This document shows, in pieces, positions 9,207 through 19,153 of a stretch of 64,000 nt of DNA. Position 1 is the stretch's first letter, and each line of letters starts with the position of its first letter. The stretch comes from Luteolibacter luteus. Lineage in GTDB: Bacteria; Verrucomicrobiota; Verrucomicrobiia; Verrucomicrobiales; Akkermansiaceae. The DNA is taken from contig NZ_CP051774.1 in assembly GCF_012913485.1 (NCBI RefSeq), positions 310,001-374,000 on the forward strand, read 5' to 3'. The notes under the pieces were generated by a model. It had not been told where the DNA came from, did not search any database, and saw nothing but the letters and a program-made list of their open reading frames with translations. The position numbers and the translations under genes are program-made.

Positions 9207-9462
9207 ATCCCACCGATTACTCTAGATTTCATTGACGGCACCAAGCAGCCCTCTCAACCTGCCGCGGTGCACGGGCTCCCTCCGGGGTTGGTCCGTCCGC
9301 TCCGATGGGAACCGCCCGAGGAGTTTTTGTTTCCGGGAGTTGACCAGTCCACTGGATCCCCTTGGCCGATGAGCGACCGCAGCCGCGGAACTCCGGCACT
9401 CGTCCGATCCCCCGCCGCGCAACGGAACCCAACGCGCCCGGCCAACCTCTCGAAGCGAACTC

Positions 9463-10605
9463 ATGTACTATCTTTCTCGTATTGCCCCCCTCGCGGCGCT
9501 CGCCCTTCTCGGCAGTGGTGACCTCCATGCCGCCACCAACACCTGGCTCGAAACCGGGCCGAACAATAACTGGCTCAATGCCGTCAACTACGGCGGCACC
9601 GGTACCTTGGCACCGACCAATGCCGATACCTTCGTCTACGACGCAGGTGCCCGTGGCGTGACGGTGAACAGCTCCGGCACGATCGGAAAGCTGGTGGTAG
9701 GTCAGAACTATGCCGTCACCAATGTGAACCAGGCTGGTGGGGCCGTCCTGACCATCCAGGGCGGCAGCGCCGAAGTGAGTTCCCCCGGCATCGAAGTGCT
9801 GGCAGGCCGCACCACCAACACCAACGTTCATGCCAAGCTCATCCTGGACGGCAATACCACGATCTCGAATAGCGGCAGCAGCCGCCTTCGCATCGGCAAT
9901 CCCGACAATGGCAATGGCGGGCTGGGCGGCAGCGGCACGCTGAACATCCGCAGCGGCGTGACCCTGCTGGCGGAAAACGTGAGCCACACCTACTCCGGTG
10001 CCGTGACCGTCGATAACAACGGCACGCTGCAAGTGCCGAACACCGGCTTATTCACCACCTACAGCAACCTTTCCATCGGTGCCAGTGGCACGCTTTCCGG
10101 AGCCGGCACCGTGGGGGCCGTGGATGTGCATTCCGGTGGACGCATCTCTCCGGGCTCCGAAGGAAATATCGGCGCCGGCCCGGCCACGCTCAATTTCACC
10201 AGCCTGCTCTCGCTGCAATCGACCGGATTGCTCACACTTGACGTGAAAGCGGCGGGTGTGGATGCGATCAATGTCACCGCAGGCTCCATCGATCTGGGCG
10301 GCGAACTGCGACTGCGCCTGAATAGCGACTACAGTTCCTCCGGCACCTACCAACTTATCCAGGGACTCGACGCATCCAGCGGGAACTTCAACAGCGTCAC
10401 CATCCGAACCGATGCCAACACCACCGGCGTCGTCAGCCTGACGGACATCGGCAATGGCATCTGGACCGGAAACTTCGCGGAGCGTGGCTATGACGTCTCC
10501 TTCGATGCGAACACCGGCACGCTGAATCTCGCCAGCGTCCCGGAGCCCACCCTCGCACTCCTGTTTCCGCTGGGCCTCGCAGCCCTGATCCTTCGCCGCC
10601 GCTAA
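9463..10605 (+). CDS. PEP-CTERM protein with autotransporter-like beta-strand repeats
   Basis: 380 residues. It has an N-terminal signal peptide (cleavage near LHA). The long middle is Gly/Thr/Ser/Asn-rich, of the beta-helical kind seen in autotransporter-associated beta-strand repeats (for example NIRSGVTLLAENVSHTYSGA and similar turns). The last about 22 residues are SVPEP, a hydrophobic helix, and RRR, a classic PEP-CTERM sorting signal. Such proteins are processed by an exosortase/archaeosortase-type enzyme and delivered to the cell surface or an extracellular matrix. No exosortase gene lies in this window. The specific role is unknown. Confidence 0.83.
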   Translation: MYYLSRIAPLAALALLGSGDLHAATNTWLETGPNNNWLNAVNYGGTGTLAPTNADTFVYDAGARGVTVNSSGTIGKLVVGQNYAVTNVNQAGGAVLTIQGGSAEVSSPGIEVLAGRTTNTNVHAKLILDGNTTISNSGSSRLRIGNPDNGNGGLGGSGTLNIRSGVTLLAENVSHTYSGAVTVDNNGTLQVPNTGLFTTYSNLSIGASGTLSGAGTVGAVDVHSGGRISPGSEGNIGAGPATLNFTSLLSLQSTGLLTLDVKAAGVDAINVTAGSIDLGGELRLRLNSDYSSSGTYQLIQGLDASSGNFNSVTIRTDANTTGVVSLTDIGNGIWTGNFAERGYDVSFDANTGTLNLASVPEPTLALLFPLGLAALILRRR

Positions 10606-10640
10606 AGTCTCCTCTGTCCGCCAAGGCGACACCGCGATTC

Positions 10641-13600
10641 ATGAAACGACGCATTCCCGCTTTCCTGCTGCGCGAGCGCCTCCAGCGCTTGGCAATCGGC
10701 ACGGCCTGCATTGCAAGCATCGGCACCGGAGCTGGAGCCGCCCTGGATCTCGACTCGAATGGCTATCCGGATGTCTGGGAAGCTCGCTATCACGTGCGCG
10801 GACTCACTCCGGAAGCGGATGCCGATGGCGACGGCCAGTCGAACCTTAGCGAAGCAATCGCGGGGACAAATCCCTTTGATGCCGGCTCGCGCTTCAGTTC
10901 AAGCATCGGGCATGAGGAAAACGGGAGCATTTCGATCACCCTCACCACGCAGCCGGGAAAAAGGTATCAGCTGCTCTCCGCATCCTCCGGAGCCGGCTCA
11001 TGGGAAGCGGTCGGGGAACCGGTGGTGGCGGGCGGCGAGAGCCTCACCCTGCCACTCCCGGCAGCCGGGGACCGAGGCCTGTTCAAGGCCAGCGTCACCG
11101 ACCATGATAACGATGGCGACGGGGTGGACGATTGGTCGGAGCGCCAGTTGCAGGGCTTCAATCCTGCAGCCGAGAAGTCCTTTCCCGAGGAGGGACGGAC
11201 CGACTTGGCGATCGCGAGTTCCATCATTCAGGCGTGGCGGAGCGATCTGAAGCTCGAGGTCACCCAGGCAAATGCCTACGAGAAGGAGCAGGAGGCCGCC
11301 TTGCTCACGGCGCGCCGGATGCCCGCGGCCTATCCGCTCACGGTTTTTCTCAAGAAGGCCGGGGCCGCTTCGCCATCGAAATCCTCCGCCACAGCTGCCC
11401 ACCATCAGCCCCTCCCGGATCGACTGGTCATTCCGGCAAACCAAACCACCGGAACCCTGGCCATCCAGCCGGTGGCAAACGCGGTGCCAGAGGTGCCACG
11501 CCAACTCACGCTCTCCGCCGGCGGCAGCCTGGAGTCTGCCAGCTTCCAGATTTGCGATGCCAAAAATACCCTCGCCAATCAACGGCTGCTGCTCGCACCG
11601 CTGCGCCCCTTGTCCGGCGTGCCATCCAGCGGCAGCGGCCTCGCGATCATCAAGCTCTCCGGCGACAATGACTCGGCACTGGCTTCAGTCTCCTTTTCGA
11701 ACCTGAACTCGGCGGTCAATTCGACGCAGATCCTCAATGCATCGTCAGCGATCCTGCAATCGATTCCACCCTTCAACTACGGTGGTCAAACCTGGCCGAT
11801 CCGGGCGACGCAGAGCTACACGACGGATCAAGCGGTCCTGGATGCGTTGCTCGCCGGACAAGTGAAGCTGGGAATCTACACGCAGGCACATGTCACCGGT
11901 GAGATTGAAGGAATCTTCCACCCGGTCTCCGGCTCCATTGGATTCGAAGCACCGCCCGCGCCGCTACCCATCGAAAGCCTGACGGGCGATGAACTGGAGC
12001 GGGACATCGCCCGTTTCCTCACTCAGGCCACCTTTGGCCCGACCTATGACAGCATCCAGGCCCTGAAGGCACGCGTGGCTGCAGCAGGTGGCGATCGCAT
12101 TGCCGCCTATTCCGCTTGGATTGATGAGCAGCTCGCGCTGCCCTCACCTTCCCTGCTGGCCTACACCCAGGCTGCGAACGCACAGGAAGCGGCTGCGCGC
12201 GATCCCGACTTCAACCTGAACAGCCAGAACCGTCGCCGCGGCTGGTGGCTTTTCGCCATCCAGGCAAAGAGCCAGCTCAAGCAGCGCTTCGCCTTTGCCG
12301 CGAGCGAGATCTTCGTGGTCTCTGATGAAGATGCGGTCGTCAACCGTTACTCCTATGGTGCCGCGAACTACCACGATCAGCTCGCGGAAGCGGCGACCGG
12401 CCGCTATCGGGCGCTGCTGCGGTCCGTTTCACTGAGCCCGGTGATGGGCACCTATCTCTCGCATCTCCGGAATGAGAAAGCGACCTTCGACGGAGCAGGA
12501 AACCAGATCACCTCTCCGGATGAAAATTACGCGCGGGAGATCATGCAACTGCTCTCGATCGGCCTCGTGCAGTTGCATCCGGACGGTTCGCTGAAGCTGG
12601 ATGAGAACGCGACCCCGATCCCGACCTACACCCAGACGGACATTTCGAACATGTCTCGGGTCTTCACCGGCTGGTCCTTCTCGAAGCGCAATGCCGCCGC
12701 CGCCCCCTATGAGGTGATCGACAACAATACCTTCGCCTTGGGCGACGGGGTGAAGCATCGCGAAGCGCAGTGGACCAATCCCCTTAAAGCCTTCCCTGCA
12801 CGCCATGATACCGATGCGAAAAACGTGTTGGGCGTGAATCTGCCGGCAGGCAACACCGCCAATCAGGATCTCAATGCCGTACTGGATCTGCTGCGCGATC
12901 ATCCGAATACCGCGCCCTTTATCTCTCGCCGCCTGATCCAGCGCTTCGTCACGGCCAATCCTTCTCCGGCTTACCTTTATCGCGTGTCGCAGGTCTTCCG
13001 CACCAGCACCGGGGACTTCCCGGCGCTGCTGAAGGCAATCCTGCTGGATCCGGAGGCACGCGCCGCACAGAATGCCGAAACTCCGGCAGGATCGGGCAAG
13101 GTTCGCGAGCCGCTGCTGCGCGCCACCGCATTCATGCGGGCCTTCGGTGCCAAGTCCTCGATGGCGCTATCCGACCTGACCGGCTGGGGCTATCCGGCAG
13201 CGGAGCTGGACAAATTTCCGGAAGGCACGACGCGCTATCGGCTGAACCGCACGCCCGCACTCGATCAGTCCCCGCTTTCCGCACCGAGTGTCTTCAACTG
13301 GTTCCTGCCGGACTACTCTCCCTCCGGCATCATCTCGACGAACGGCATCGTCTCGCCCGAACTCCAGATCATCACGGAAAGCACCGCCGTCAGCGCCACG
13401 AACTTCATCTACAACGGCATCTACACGACGGCGGGCTTCACGCCGAACACCGGCCTGCCAACTCTCACGGGAAATCCCCAGCGCATCAACATCGACATCT
13501 CGCCCTTGCAAGCGCTCTACCTCTCCAAGCTCGATACCAATGGTGACGGACTCTTCTCGCCAGCTGATACCGCTACCTTTAACAACACCGCCGCCATCGC

Positions 13601-13841
13601 TACGGCTGCGGAGGCAGTGGTGGACCGCATCGATCTACTGCTGACCAGCGGCGAACTGAAGGCCCGCTTCGGCAACGCGGCGGGCACCCCGCGCCGGATC
13701 ATCGTCGACGCGGTCGCCGCGACCAATGCCGGCACGAATGCCAGTACCGACCCCTCGGTGCAGGCAAATACCGCGGTGAGCCGCATCCGCAGTGCGCTGT
13801 GGCTGGTGGCGGCCTCTCCGCAAGGAGTCACCCAGAGGTAA
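10641..13841 (+). CDS. large secreted DUF1800 protein with TSP3-like and CHRD-like domains
   Basis: 1,066 residues. A signal segment is followed by calcium-binding thrombospondin-type-3-like motifs (DLDSNGYPDVWEARY, DADGDGQSNLSEA, DNDGDGVDDWSE) within residues about 30-175. Around residues 310-440 there is a CHRD-like beta domain (SGSGLAIIKLSGDN through HVTGEIEGIFHP). The C-terminal about 620 residues are a DUF1800 domain (ERDIARFLTQATFGPT, ENYAREIMQLLSIGL, REPLLRATAFMRAFG). The gene lies 18 bases before a DUF1501 gene. This pair is widely conserved in Verrucomicrobiota, Planctomycetota and Proteobacteria, but its biochemical role is not established. Both proteins are probably exported and act together. 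Confidence 0.86.
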   Translation: MKRRIPAFLLRERLQRLAIGTACIASIGTGAGAALDLDSNGYPDVWEARYHVRGLTPEADADGDGQSNLSEAIAGTNPFDAGSRFSSSIGHEENGSISITLTTQPGKRYQLLSASSGAGSWEAVGEPVVAGGESLTLPLPAAGDRGLFKASVTDHDNDGDGVDDWSERQLQGFNPAAEKSFPEEGRTDLAIASSIIQAWRSDLKLEVTQANAYEKEQEAALLTARRMPAAYPLTVFLKKAGAASPSKSSATAAHHQPLPDRLVIPANQTTGTLAIQPVANAVPEVPRQLTLSAGGSLESASFQICDAKNTLANQRLLLAPLRPLSGVPSSGSGLAIIKLSGDNDSALASVSFSNLNSAVNSTQILNASSAILQSIPPFNYGGQTWPIRATQSYTTDQAVLDALLAGQVKLGIYTQAHVTGEIEGIFHPVSGSIGFEAPPAPLPIESLTGDELERDIARFLTQATFGPTYDSIQALKARVAAAGGDRIAAYSAWIDEQLALPSPSLLAYTQAANAQEAAARDPDFNLNSQNRRRGWWLFAIQAKSQLKQRFAFAASEIFVVSDEDAVVNRYSYGAANYHDQLAEAATGRYRALLRSVSLSPVMGTYLSHLRNEKATFDGAGNQITSPDENYAREIMQLLSIGLVQLHPDGSLKLDENATPIPTYTQTDISNMSRVFTGWSFSKRNAAAAPYEVIDNNTFALGDGVKHREAQWTNPLKAFPARHDTDAKNVLGVNLPAGNTANQDLNAVLDLLRDHPNTAPFISRRLIQRFVTANPSPAYLYRVSQVFRTSTGDFPALLKAILLDPEARAAQNAETPAGSGKVREPLLRATAFMRAFGAKSSMALSDLTGWGYPAAELDKFPEGTTRYRLNRTPALDQSPLSAPSVFNWFLPDYSPSGIISTNGIVSPELQIITESTAVSATNFIYNGIYTTAGFTPNTGLPTLTGNPQRINIDISPLQALYLSKLDTNGDGLFSPADTATFNNTAAIATAAEAVVDRIDLLLTSGELKARFGNAAGTPRRIIVDAVAATNAGTNASTDPSVQANTAVSRIRSALWLVAASPQGVTQR

Positions 13842-13859
13842 GCACGCACGGATTCATTC

Positions 13860-15404
13860 ATGAAGAAGCATCAGAAAGAGGATCGCATCCGGCGCCGTGA
13901 TTTCCTGCGCCAGTCCGCCTGCGCTTCGCTGGGCGTCACCGGTCTCGTGAATGCGCTCTGCCAGATGCGCCTGATCGGTGCCGCTGCTGCGCAAGCCCCG
14001 CCGGCAACGGACTACAAGGCCCTCGTCTGTCTCTTCCTCAATGGCGGACATGATTCGAACAATCTTCTCGTACCGGCCGGCACCGCATCCGCCGGATCCC
14101 TCCGCGCCGACTACGTGAACGGCCGCGGCGTGCTGGCCCTGCCATCCGGGGACCTGAACTCCCTGGTGTTGCCGACCGGCACCAAAGCCTTCCAACGCCA
14201 CCATGGAAGCAGCACCGGACAGCTGGGCCTGCACCCCGCAGCAAGCGATCTTGCCACGCTCTTTCACCGGAAGGATCTGGCAGTCATCTCAAACGTGGGA
14301 ACCCTGGCCTATCCCGTGGCCTCGCGTGCCGAGTATGACAGCGGAAATGTGCCGCTGCCGCCTCAGCTTTTCTCCCACTCCGACCAGCAGACCCAGTGGC
14401 AATCCTCCGTGCCGGACCAAGCTTTCGCCTCCGGATGGGGCGGACGTGCGGCGGATCTACTGCATTCTTCGTACAATTCCGCGACCTCCAAGGTCTCGAT
14501 GTCGATCTCGCTCGCCGGGGTGAATTCCTTCCAGATCGGAACTTCCGGCCAAGTCACCCAGTATACCGTGGGCGAGGATGGCTCGGTTCCCTTCTCCGGC
14601 TTCGGCACCGGCTATGCCGATGCGTTGAATGCCAACGGCAGTTACAAGTCCACTGTCTCCGGGGTCCGGCTCAAGGCCTTCGACGACATCATGAAGCTGA
14701 CCCATGCCAACCTCCATGAGGAGGAATACAAGCGCGTGGTCGTCCGGGCCCGCGCGGCGGAGAGCAGCATTGGCGCGGCCCTGACCGCTGCAACTGCCAG
14801 CGGGGTGGACTTCGATACGCTCTTCACGAATGCCACGACCCGCCTTGGCAACCAGCTCAAGATGGTGGCCAAGCTGATCGCAGGCCGCGGGGTGCTGGGA
14901 AACAACCGCCAGATCTTCTTCTGCCAAATCGGAGGCTTTGACACCCATCAGACCCTCCTGGCATCGCACGGCGATCTCATCACTGAGCTCAATCAATCCC
15001 TCGCCGCCTTCGCCGCCACGCTACAAGCACTCGGGGTCTGGGACAATGTGGTGACCTTCACGGCCTCCGACTTCAACCGCACCTTCACGCCAAACAGCAC
15101 CGATCCCGCCAAGGCGGGCTCCGACCACGCGTGGGGCAGCCATGCGATCGTCCTCGGCGGAGCCGTGAAGGGAGGCGATGTATTCGGTCACTTCCCCTCT
15201 CTCAAGATCGGAAATGCCTCGGGCTCGATCGATGCCGGCTCGGCAAACCGCGGGCGCTGGATCCCCACGACCTCGGTGGATCAGTACTCCTCGGTGCTGG
15301 CCAAGTGGTTCGGTGCCACCACGAACGATCTTGAGGCGATCTTCCCGAATCTCAACCGCTTTGACGATCCGGCCTTGTCGTCGGCGAACCTGGAGTTCCT
15401 CTGA
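13860..15404 (+). CDS. DUF1501 protein with Tat signal
   Basis: 514 residues. The N-terminus carries a twin-arginine-type motif, RRRDFLRQSACASLGVTGL, so it is probably exported folded. DUF1501 hallmarks follow: LVCLFLNGGHDSNNLLVP, HSDQQTQWQ, FFCQIGGFDTHQTL and ASDFNRTFTPN. The fold is related to the alkaline phosphatase/sulfatase superfamily, but activity is undefined. It is the partner of the DUF1800 gene upstream. Its stop (TGA 15402-15404) overlaps the ATG of the next gene by one base, suggesting translational coupling. Confidence 0.88.
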   Translation: MKKHQKEDRIRRRDFLRQSACASLGVTGLVNALCQMRLIGAAAAQAPPATDYKALVCLFLNGGHDSNNLLVPAGTASAGSLRADYVNGRGVLALPSGDLNSLVLPTGTKAFQRHHGSSTGQLGLHPAASDLATLFHRKDLAVISNVGTLAYPVASRAEYDSGNVPLPPQLFSHSDQQTQWQSSVPDQAFASGWGGRAADLLHSSYNSATSKVSMSISLAGVNSFQIGTSGQVTQYTVGEDGSVPFSGFGTGYADALNANGSYKSTVSGVRLKAFDDIMKLTHANLHEEEYKRVVVRARAAESSIGAALTAATASGVDFDTLFTNATTRLGNQLKMVAKLIAGRGVLGNNRQIFFCQIGGFDTHQTLLASHGDLITELNQSLAAFAATLQALGVWDNVVTFTASDFNRTFTPNSTDPAKAGSDHAWGSHAIVLGGAVKGGDVFGHFPSLKIGNASGSIDAGSANRGRWIPTTSVDQYSSVLAKWFGATTNDLEAIFPNLNRFDDPALSSANLEFL

Positions 15405-15934
15405 TGAAGACAAGATCGAAACGCCTCCTGTTGCTGGCCGGAGCCATCGTGTTCATCGGCGGCTTGCTTTATTTCCGGGGCGACCTCCTTCCGGAGGATG
15501 AAGCCGTGGCCGAAGTGAAGAAACCCCTTCGGGTCCTTCCGCCGAAACCAAAGCCCTTGCCAGCGGAGGTCACGGCCCTGCCCGTGGCTGCCGAAGCCAG
15601 CGCCGGACTCGGCGCGAAGGATGGCAGCGCGGAAGACGATCTCGCGACGATCGAACTCCTGCTTTCGTCCTATGGCCGGAATCATGGCGGCCATCCGACC
15701 GGGGAAAACGAAGAGATCACCGCGGCCCTGCTCGGGAAAAATGACAAGCGCGTGGCCTACCTCCAGCGCGGCGGCTCCTATCTCGACCAAGCGGGACGCC
15801 TGCTCGACCGATGGGGCCACCCTTATGTGTTTCATAGCCTCACCGCAAATTGGACCGAGCTGCGATCCGCCGGGCCGGACGGCGAGTTGTTCACCACGGA
15901 CGATGTGGTGCGCGGCGGGAGCGAAGCAGAGTAG
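15404..15934 (+). CDS. membrane-anchored protein with GspG-like pseudopilin C-terminal domain
   Basis: 176 residues. An N-terminal membrane anchor (LLLLAGAIVFIGGLLYFRG) is followed by a Pro/Lys-rich linker. The C-terminal domain matches the tail of type II secretion major pseudopilins: LLDRWGHPYVFHS followed by SAGPDGELFTTDDV, which is the calcium-binding end of GspG. The N-terminal prepilin cleavage motif (G-F-T-L-x-E) is absent, so this is not an ordinary pseudopilin. It may be a cognate accessory of the DUF1800/DUF1501 pair. The start overlaps the DUF1501 stop by one base. Confidence 0.7.
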   Translation: MKTRSKRLLLLAGAIVFIGGLLYFRGDLLPEDEAVAEVKKPLRVLPPKPKPLPAEVTALPVAAEASAGLGAKDGSAEDDLATIELLLSSYGRNHGGHPTGENEEITAALLGKNDKRVAYLQRGGSYLDQAGRLLDRWGHPYVFHSLTANWTELRSAGPDGELFTTDDVVRGGSEAE

Positions 15935-15994
15935 ATCCGGCGGATTTTGAATGCCTTGGTTGCATGACCGGAAGGGCGCGACTATGCCCGGGGC

Positions 15995-16630
15995 ATGGAT
16001 TTGTCCGATTTCCGGAAGGAATACTCGAGCCGCGGGATGCGCCGCGAGGATCTGGCTGATGACCCGATCCAGCAGTTCGAGCTCTGGTTCAAGCAGGCCA
16101 TCGAGCTCCAGCTCCACGAGCCGAATGCGATGAGCCTTGCCACGGTCGATCCCAAGGGCCGACCGCTCCTGCGCACCGTCCTCCTGAAATACTTCGATGC
16201 CTCCGGTTTCGTGTTTTTCACAAACTACGAGAGCCGGAAGGCCCAGCACATCGCGGAAAATCCCCAAGTCTCCCTCCTCTTCCCCTGGATCATCTTGGAA
16301 CGCCAAGTGATTGTCCAAGGACGCGCGGAGAAGATCTCTGCCGCGGAATCCCTGAAGTATTTCGTCTCCCGCCCCCGCGAATCCCAGCTCGGCGCTTGGG
16401 TTTCGAACCAAAGCTCGGTCGTTTCTTCCCGCAAGTTGCTGATGCAAAAGCTGGCCGAGGTGACCGAGAAATTCGGCAAGGGCGAAGTCCCCCTGCCCTC
16501 CTTTTGGGGCGGCTACCGCGTGGTCCCGGAAACTGTCGAGTTCTGGCAGGGTGGTCCGGCACGGCTGCATGACCGGTTTTTCTACGAACGGAAGGACAAG
16601 GCTTGGGAACTGAGCCGCTTGTCACCCTGA
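15995..16630 (+). CDS. pdxH: pyridoxamine 5'-phosphate oxidase
   Basis: 211 residues, the usual length for PdxH. The FMN enzyme oxidises pyridoxamine- or pyridoxine-phosphate to pyridoxal 5'-phosphate in vitamin B6 metabolism, in the cytoplasm. Family segments run in order: MSLATVDPKGRPLLRTVLLKY, FVFFTNYESRKAQHI, SLLFPWIILERQVIVQG, SRPRESQLGAWVSNQSSVV, and the C-terminal PSFWGGYRVVP, EFWQGGPARLHDR and WELSRLSP. All substrate/FMN-binding regions appear present. It stands alone between the DUF1501 cluster and the ABC cluster; no other B6 gene is nearby. Confidence 0.95.
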   Translation: MDLSDFRKEYSSRGMRREDLADDPIQQFELWFKQAIELQLHEPNAMSLATVDPKGRPLLRTVLLKYFDASGFVFFTNYESRKAQHIAENPQVSLLFPWIILERQVIVQGRAEKISAAESLKYFVSRPRESQLGAWVSNQSSVVSSRKLLMQKLAEVTEKFGKGEVPLPSFWGGYRVVPETVEFWQGGPARLHDRFFYERKDKAWELSRLSP

Positions 16631-16809
16631 CGACCGGTCGCAGCTGGGAATCCGGAGCCGATCCCATTTATTACCAGCAACTTAAAAAGAGAACCACCCT
16701 TTGCGCGGTTTTACCCGCGGAGTTCGGCCCTCACCTTTCATCTTTTCCCTTTCCCGTCCACCGGGTCTTTCCCTAAACAAGCGGCCCCGCGAGGGACCGA
16801 CCCGATACC

Positions 16810-17562
16810 ATGCGCCTGTTGTTGATCATGCTCCGCAAAGAGCTGAAGGGATACTTTCTCAATCCTTTTGGCTGGGTGGTGTTCGCTTTCGTCACCGCGA
16901 TGCAGGGGGCAGCCCTGTCCACGGCGATGAAGGGCTTCCGCGACTCCCCGCGCCAGGACAGTCTGGTGTGGGCCGTTTTCCACACCCCGCTTTTCTGGTT
17001 CTGGTTCCTCTTCATCTTCCCGCTGATCACCATGCGGACCTTCGCGGAAGAAGAACGCAGCGGCACCTTGGAAGGCCTGCTCACCGCCCCGGTGCGAACC
17101 TGGCAGGTGGTGCTCTCCAAGTATGGAGCCTCCCTGCTCTTCTACATCCTGCTCTGGATCCCCACCTACATCCAGTTCCGCATGTATGAATGGGTGACCG
17201 ACGTGCCGCCCGCCTATGCGCCCGGCGCGATGATCGGTGCCTACTCGGTCATCTTCCTGATGGGGGCCGCTTTCACCGCCATCGGCTGCTTGGCCTCCGC
17301 CTTGACCTCCAGCCAGATCATCGCCGGCCTGCTTACCATCGGCCTGCTGGTCCTCCAGTATTTCCTCGGCTACGTCACCGTGATCTGGGGCGAGAGCTTC
17401 CGCGCGGCACCGCTCTTCCACTACATCTCCAGCCAAGAGCACCTGCACTACTTCACCCGCGGGATGCTGGATACCCGGCCCGTCGTCTACTACCTGAGCG
17501 TGACGATCTTCATCCTCTTCATCACCTATCAGGTGGTCGATTACCGCCGCTGGCGCCGCTGA
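16810..17562 (+). CDS. ABC transporter permease (GldF/NosY-like)
   Basis: 250 residues with about six transmembrane helices. It starts MRLLLIMLRKELKGYFLNPFGWV, typical of ABC-2 permeases in which a cytoplasmic amphipathic helix leads into helix 1. The TMRTFAEEERSGTLEGLLTAPV loop is the ABC-2 coupling-helix motif. The C-terminus VVDYRRWRR is also typical of GldF-like proteins. It precedes a GldG-like auxiliary protein by 4 bases and a DUF4340 protein after that. In other bacteria an ABC ATPase gene sits beside these; here the upstream neighbour is pdxH, so the ATPase must be elsewhere. The substrate is unknown. Confidence 0.88.
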   Translation: MRLLLIMLRKELKGYFLNPFGWVVFAFVTAMQGAALSTAMKGFRDSPRQDSLVWAVFHTPLFWFWFLFIFPLITMRTFAEEERSGTLEGLLTAPVRTWQVVLSKYGASLLFYILLWIPTYIQFRMYEWVTDVPPAYAPGAMIGAYSVIFLMGAAFTAIGCLASALTSSQIIAGLLTIGLLVLQYFLGYVTVIWGESFRAAPLFHYISSQEHLHYFTRGMLDTRPVVYYLSVTIFILFITYQVVDYRRWRR

Positions 17563-17566
17563 ACCC

Positions 17567-19147
17567 ATGAGCAAGGACTCCGATACACCCTCCTCGCGAA
17601 AGCCGGCGAAGCCGATAGGCCGCTTCGGCACCGGCACCTTGTCGCTCCTCCAGATCCTTTGTGTCACGATCCTCTTCGTGGGCATCAATTACCTGAGCTC
17701 GCAGTACTACGCGCCAAAGGATCTCAGCGCGGATGCCGCTTTCACGCTGTCTCCGGCCACCAAGCGCTTTCTGGAATCTCCCGCGGTGCAGGAGCGGGAT
17801 GAGCCGATCCGCGTCATCGTCGCCTTCCGCCGCAGCAATGGTTTCTACGACCGCGTCCGTGCGCTCGCCGAGGAATACTCTCGTATCGCGGGCAAGGGGA
17901 AGGTGAAGCTGGAACTGGTCGATCCCATCCGCTCTCCGGACCGCACCCAGCAGATCAAGGAAGCCTACCGCAAGGTTTTCGGCACCGCCTTCAACAACCG
18001 CACGATGTTCACCACCGACCTGGTGATCATCGACGCCCGCACCAAGGCGGAAAGGGACGCGATGGTCAGCTCCCCGAACGATCCGCCGAAGAAGAGCCAC
18101 ATCCGCTTCATCGAATCGGAGAACATGGCCCGCTTCGAGACCGATGAGAAGGGCCAGCGCAAGATCACCGGCTTCGTGGGTGAAGATGCCATCACCACCG
18201 GCCTCGTCGCCGCGATCGAGGGCCAGCCGCGCAAGGTCTATCTCTTCACCGACAAGACTGGCTACACGGTGGATACCGTGGACTCCCCGCTCAGTACCTT
18301 CGAGGGCATCCTCCTTTCCCAGAATGCGCTGACGGTGCGCGCGCCGATTTCCGGCCTCGACCGCATCCCCGATGATGCCGCCGCAGTCGCAATCATCAAT
18401 CCGGCCTACGATTTCACCCCGCAGGAACTCGAGGTGTTGGGCGAATACTGGAACCGCCCGAAGTCCGGCGTGCTGGTCACCCTGGGACAGGAGACACCGC
18501 CGCGCCTGCGCGCCTTCCTCCGGAATCTGGGCATCACCCCGGGCCGCGACCGCGTGATCACCGCCAAGGGCGACCAGATCATCTCCACCGTGCGCGGCAC
18601 CTTCAAGGGCGGCATGGAATTCACCAAGGACTTCTGGGATAAGGTGGCGACTTTCGAGGGCGCGACCAACAGCCTGGAAATCCGGGACAGCGACAACGAG
18701 GACCTGCTGAATCGCAAGATCATGCCTTACACACTGCTGGAGACCGGCCCGGAGTTCTGGGGCGAGACCCGCTTCGGCGCGGCCACTCCGGCCTTCGATC
18801 CCCGCGAGGACAATCCGGGCCCCTCCCGTCTGGCAGGCGCCGTGATCCGCGGCGGTGCCACGCGCGACGACGTGGGCGACAGCGTCTCGAAGATGGTGGT
18901 CATCTCGAACTCCGATTTCCTCTCGCCGAAATATCTTACCGACATCAACCGCAATTTCATGGCCAGCTCTGCGAACTGGTTGATCGGCCGCGAGGAGCTG
19001 ACCGGCTTCGGCCCGCGCACGCTGGGCACCTACAAGCTGCCGCTGCTGGATAGCCAGGTGTCCTTCATCAACCGGGTGAACCTGTTCTTCCTGCCGGGCT
19101 TCGCTTTCCTCATCGGCCTCATCGTCTGGTCCTCGCGCCGCGCCTGA
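17567..19147 (+). CDS. GldG-family ABC transporter auxiliary protein
   Basis: 526 residues. There is one N-terminal transmembrane helix (after a Ser/Lys/Pro-rich cytoplasmic tail), a large extracytoplasmic region, and a C-terminal helix (LFFLPGFAFLIGLIVWSSRR). The periplasmic part follows the GldG/ABC-type auxiliary pattern: start FTLSPATKRFLESP, a DELV-like VIVAFRRSNGFYDRV strand, AEEYSRIAGKGKVKLELVDP, and a Rossmann-like half with VAIINPAYDFTPQELEVL. It lies 4 bases after the permease and 6 bases before the DUF4340 gene. It probably links the ABC-2 permease to envelope partners; no direct gliding evidence exists. Confidence 0.85.
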   Translation: MSKDSDTPSSRKPAKPIGRFGTGTLSLLQILCVTILFVGINYLSSQYYAPKDLSADAAFTLSPATKRFLESPAVQERDEPIRVIVAFRRSNGFYDRVRALAEEYSRIAGKGKVKLELVDPIRSPDRTQQIKEAYRKVFGTAFNNRTMFTTDLVIIDARTKAERDAMVSSPNDPPKKSHIRFIESENMARFETDEKGQRKITGFVGEDAITTGLVAAIEGQPRKVYLFTDKTGYTVDTVDSPLSTFEGILLSQNALTVRAPISGLDRIPDDAAAVAIINPAYDFTPQELEVLGEYWNRPKSGVLVTLGQETPPRLRAFLRNLGITPGRDRVITAKGDQIISTVRGTFKGGMEFTKDFWDKVATFEGATNSLEIRDSDNEDLLNRKIMPYTLLETGPEFWGETRFGAATPAFDPREDNPGPSRLAGAVIRGGATRDDVGDSVSKMVVISNSDFLSPKYLTDINRNFMASSANWLIGREELTGFGPRTLGTYKLPLLDSQVSFINRVNLFFLPGFAFLIGLIVWSSRRA

Positions 19148-19153
19148 TTTCCC

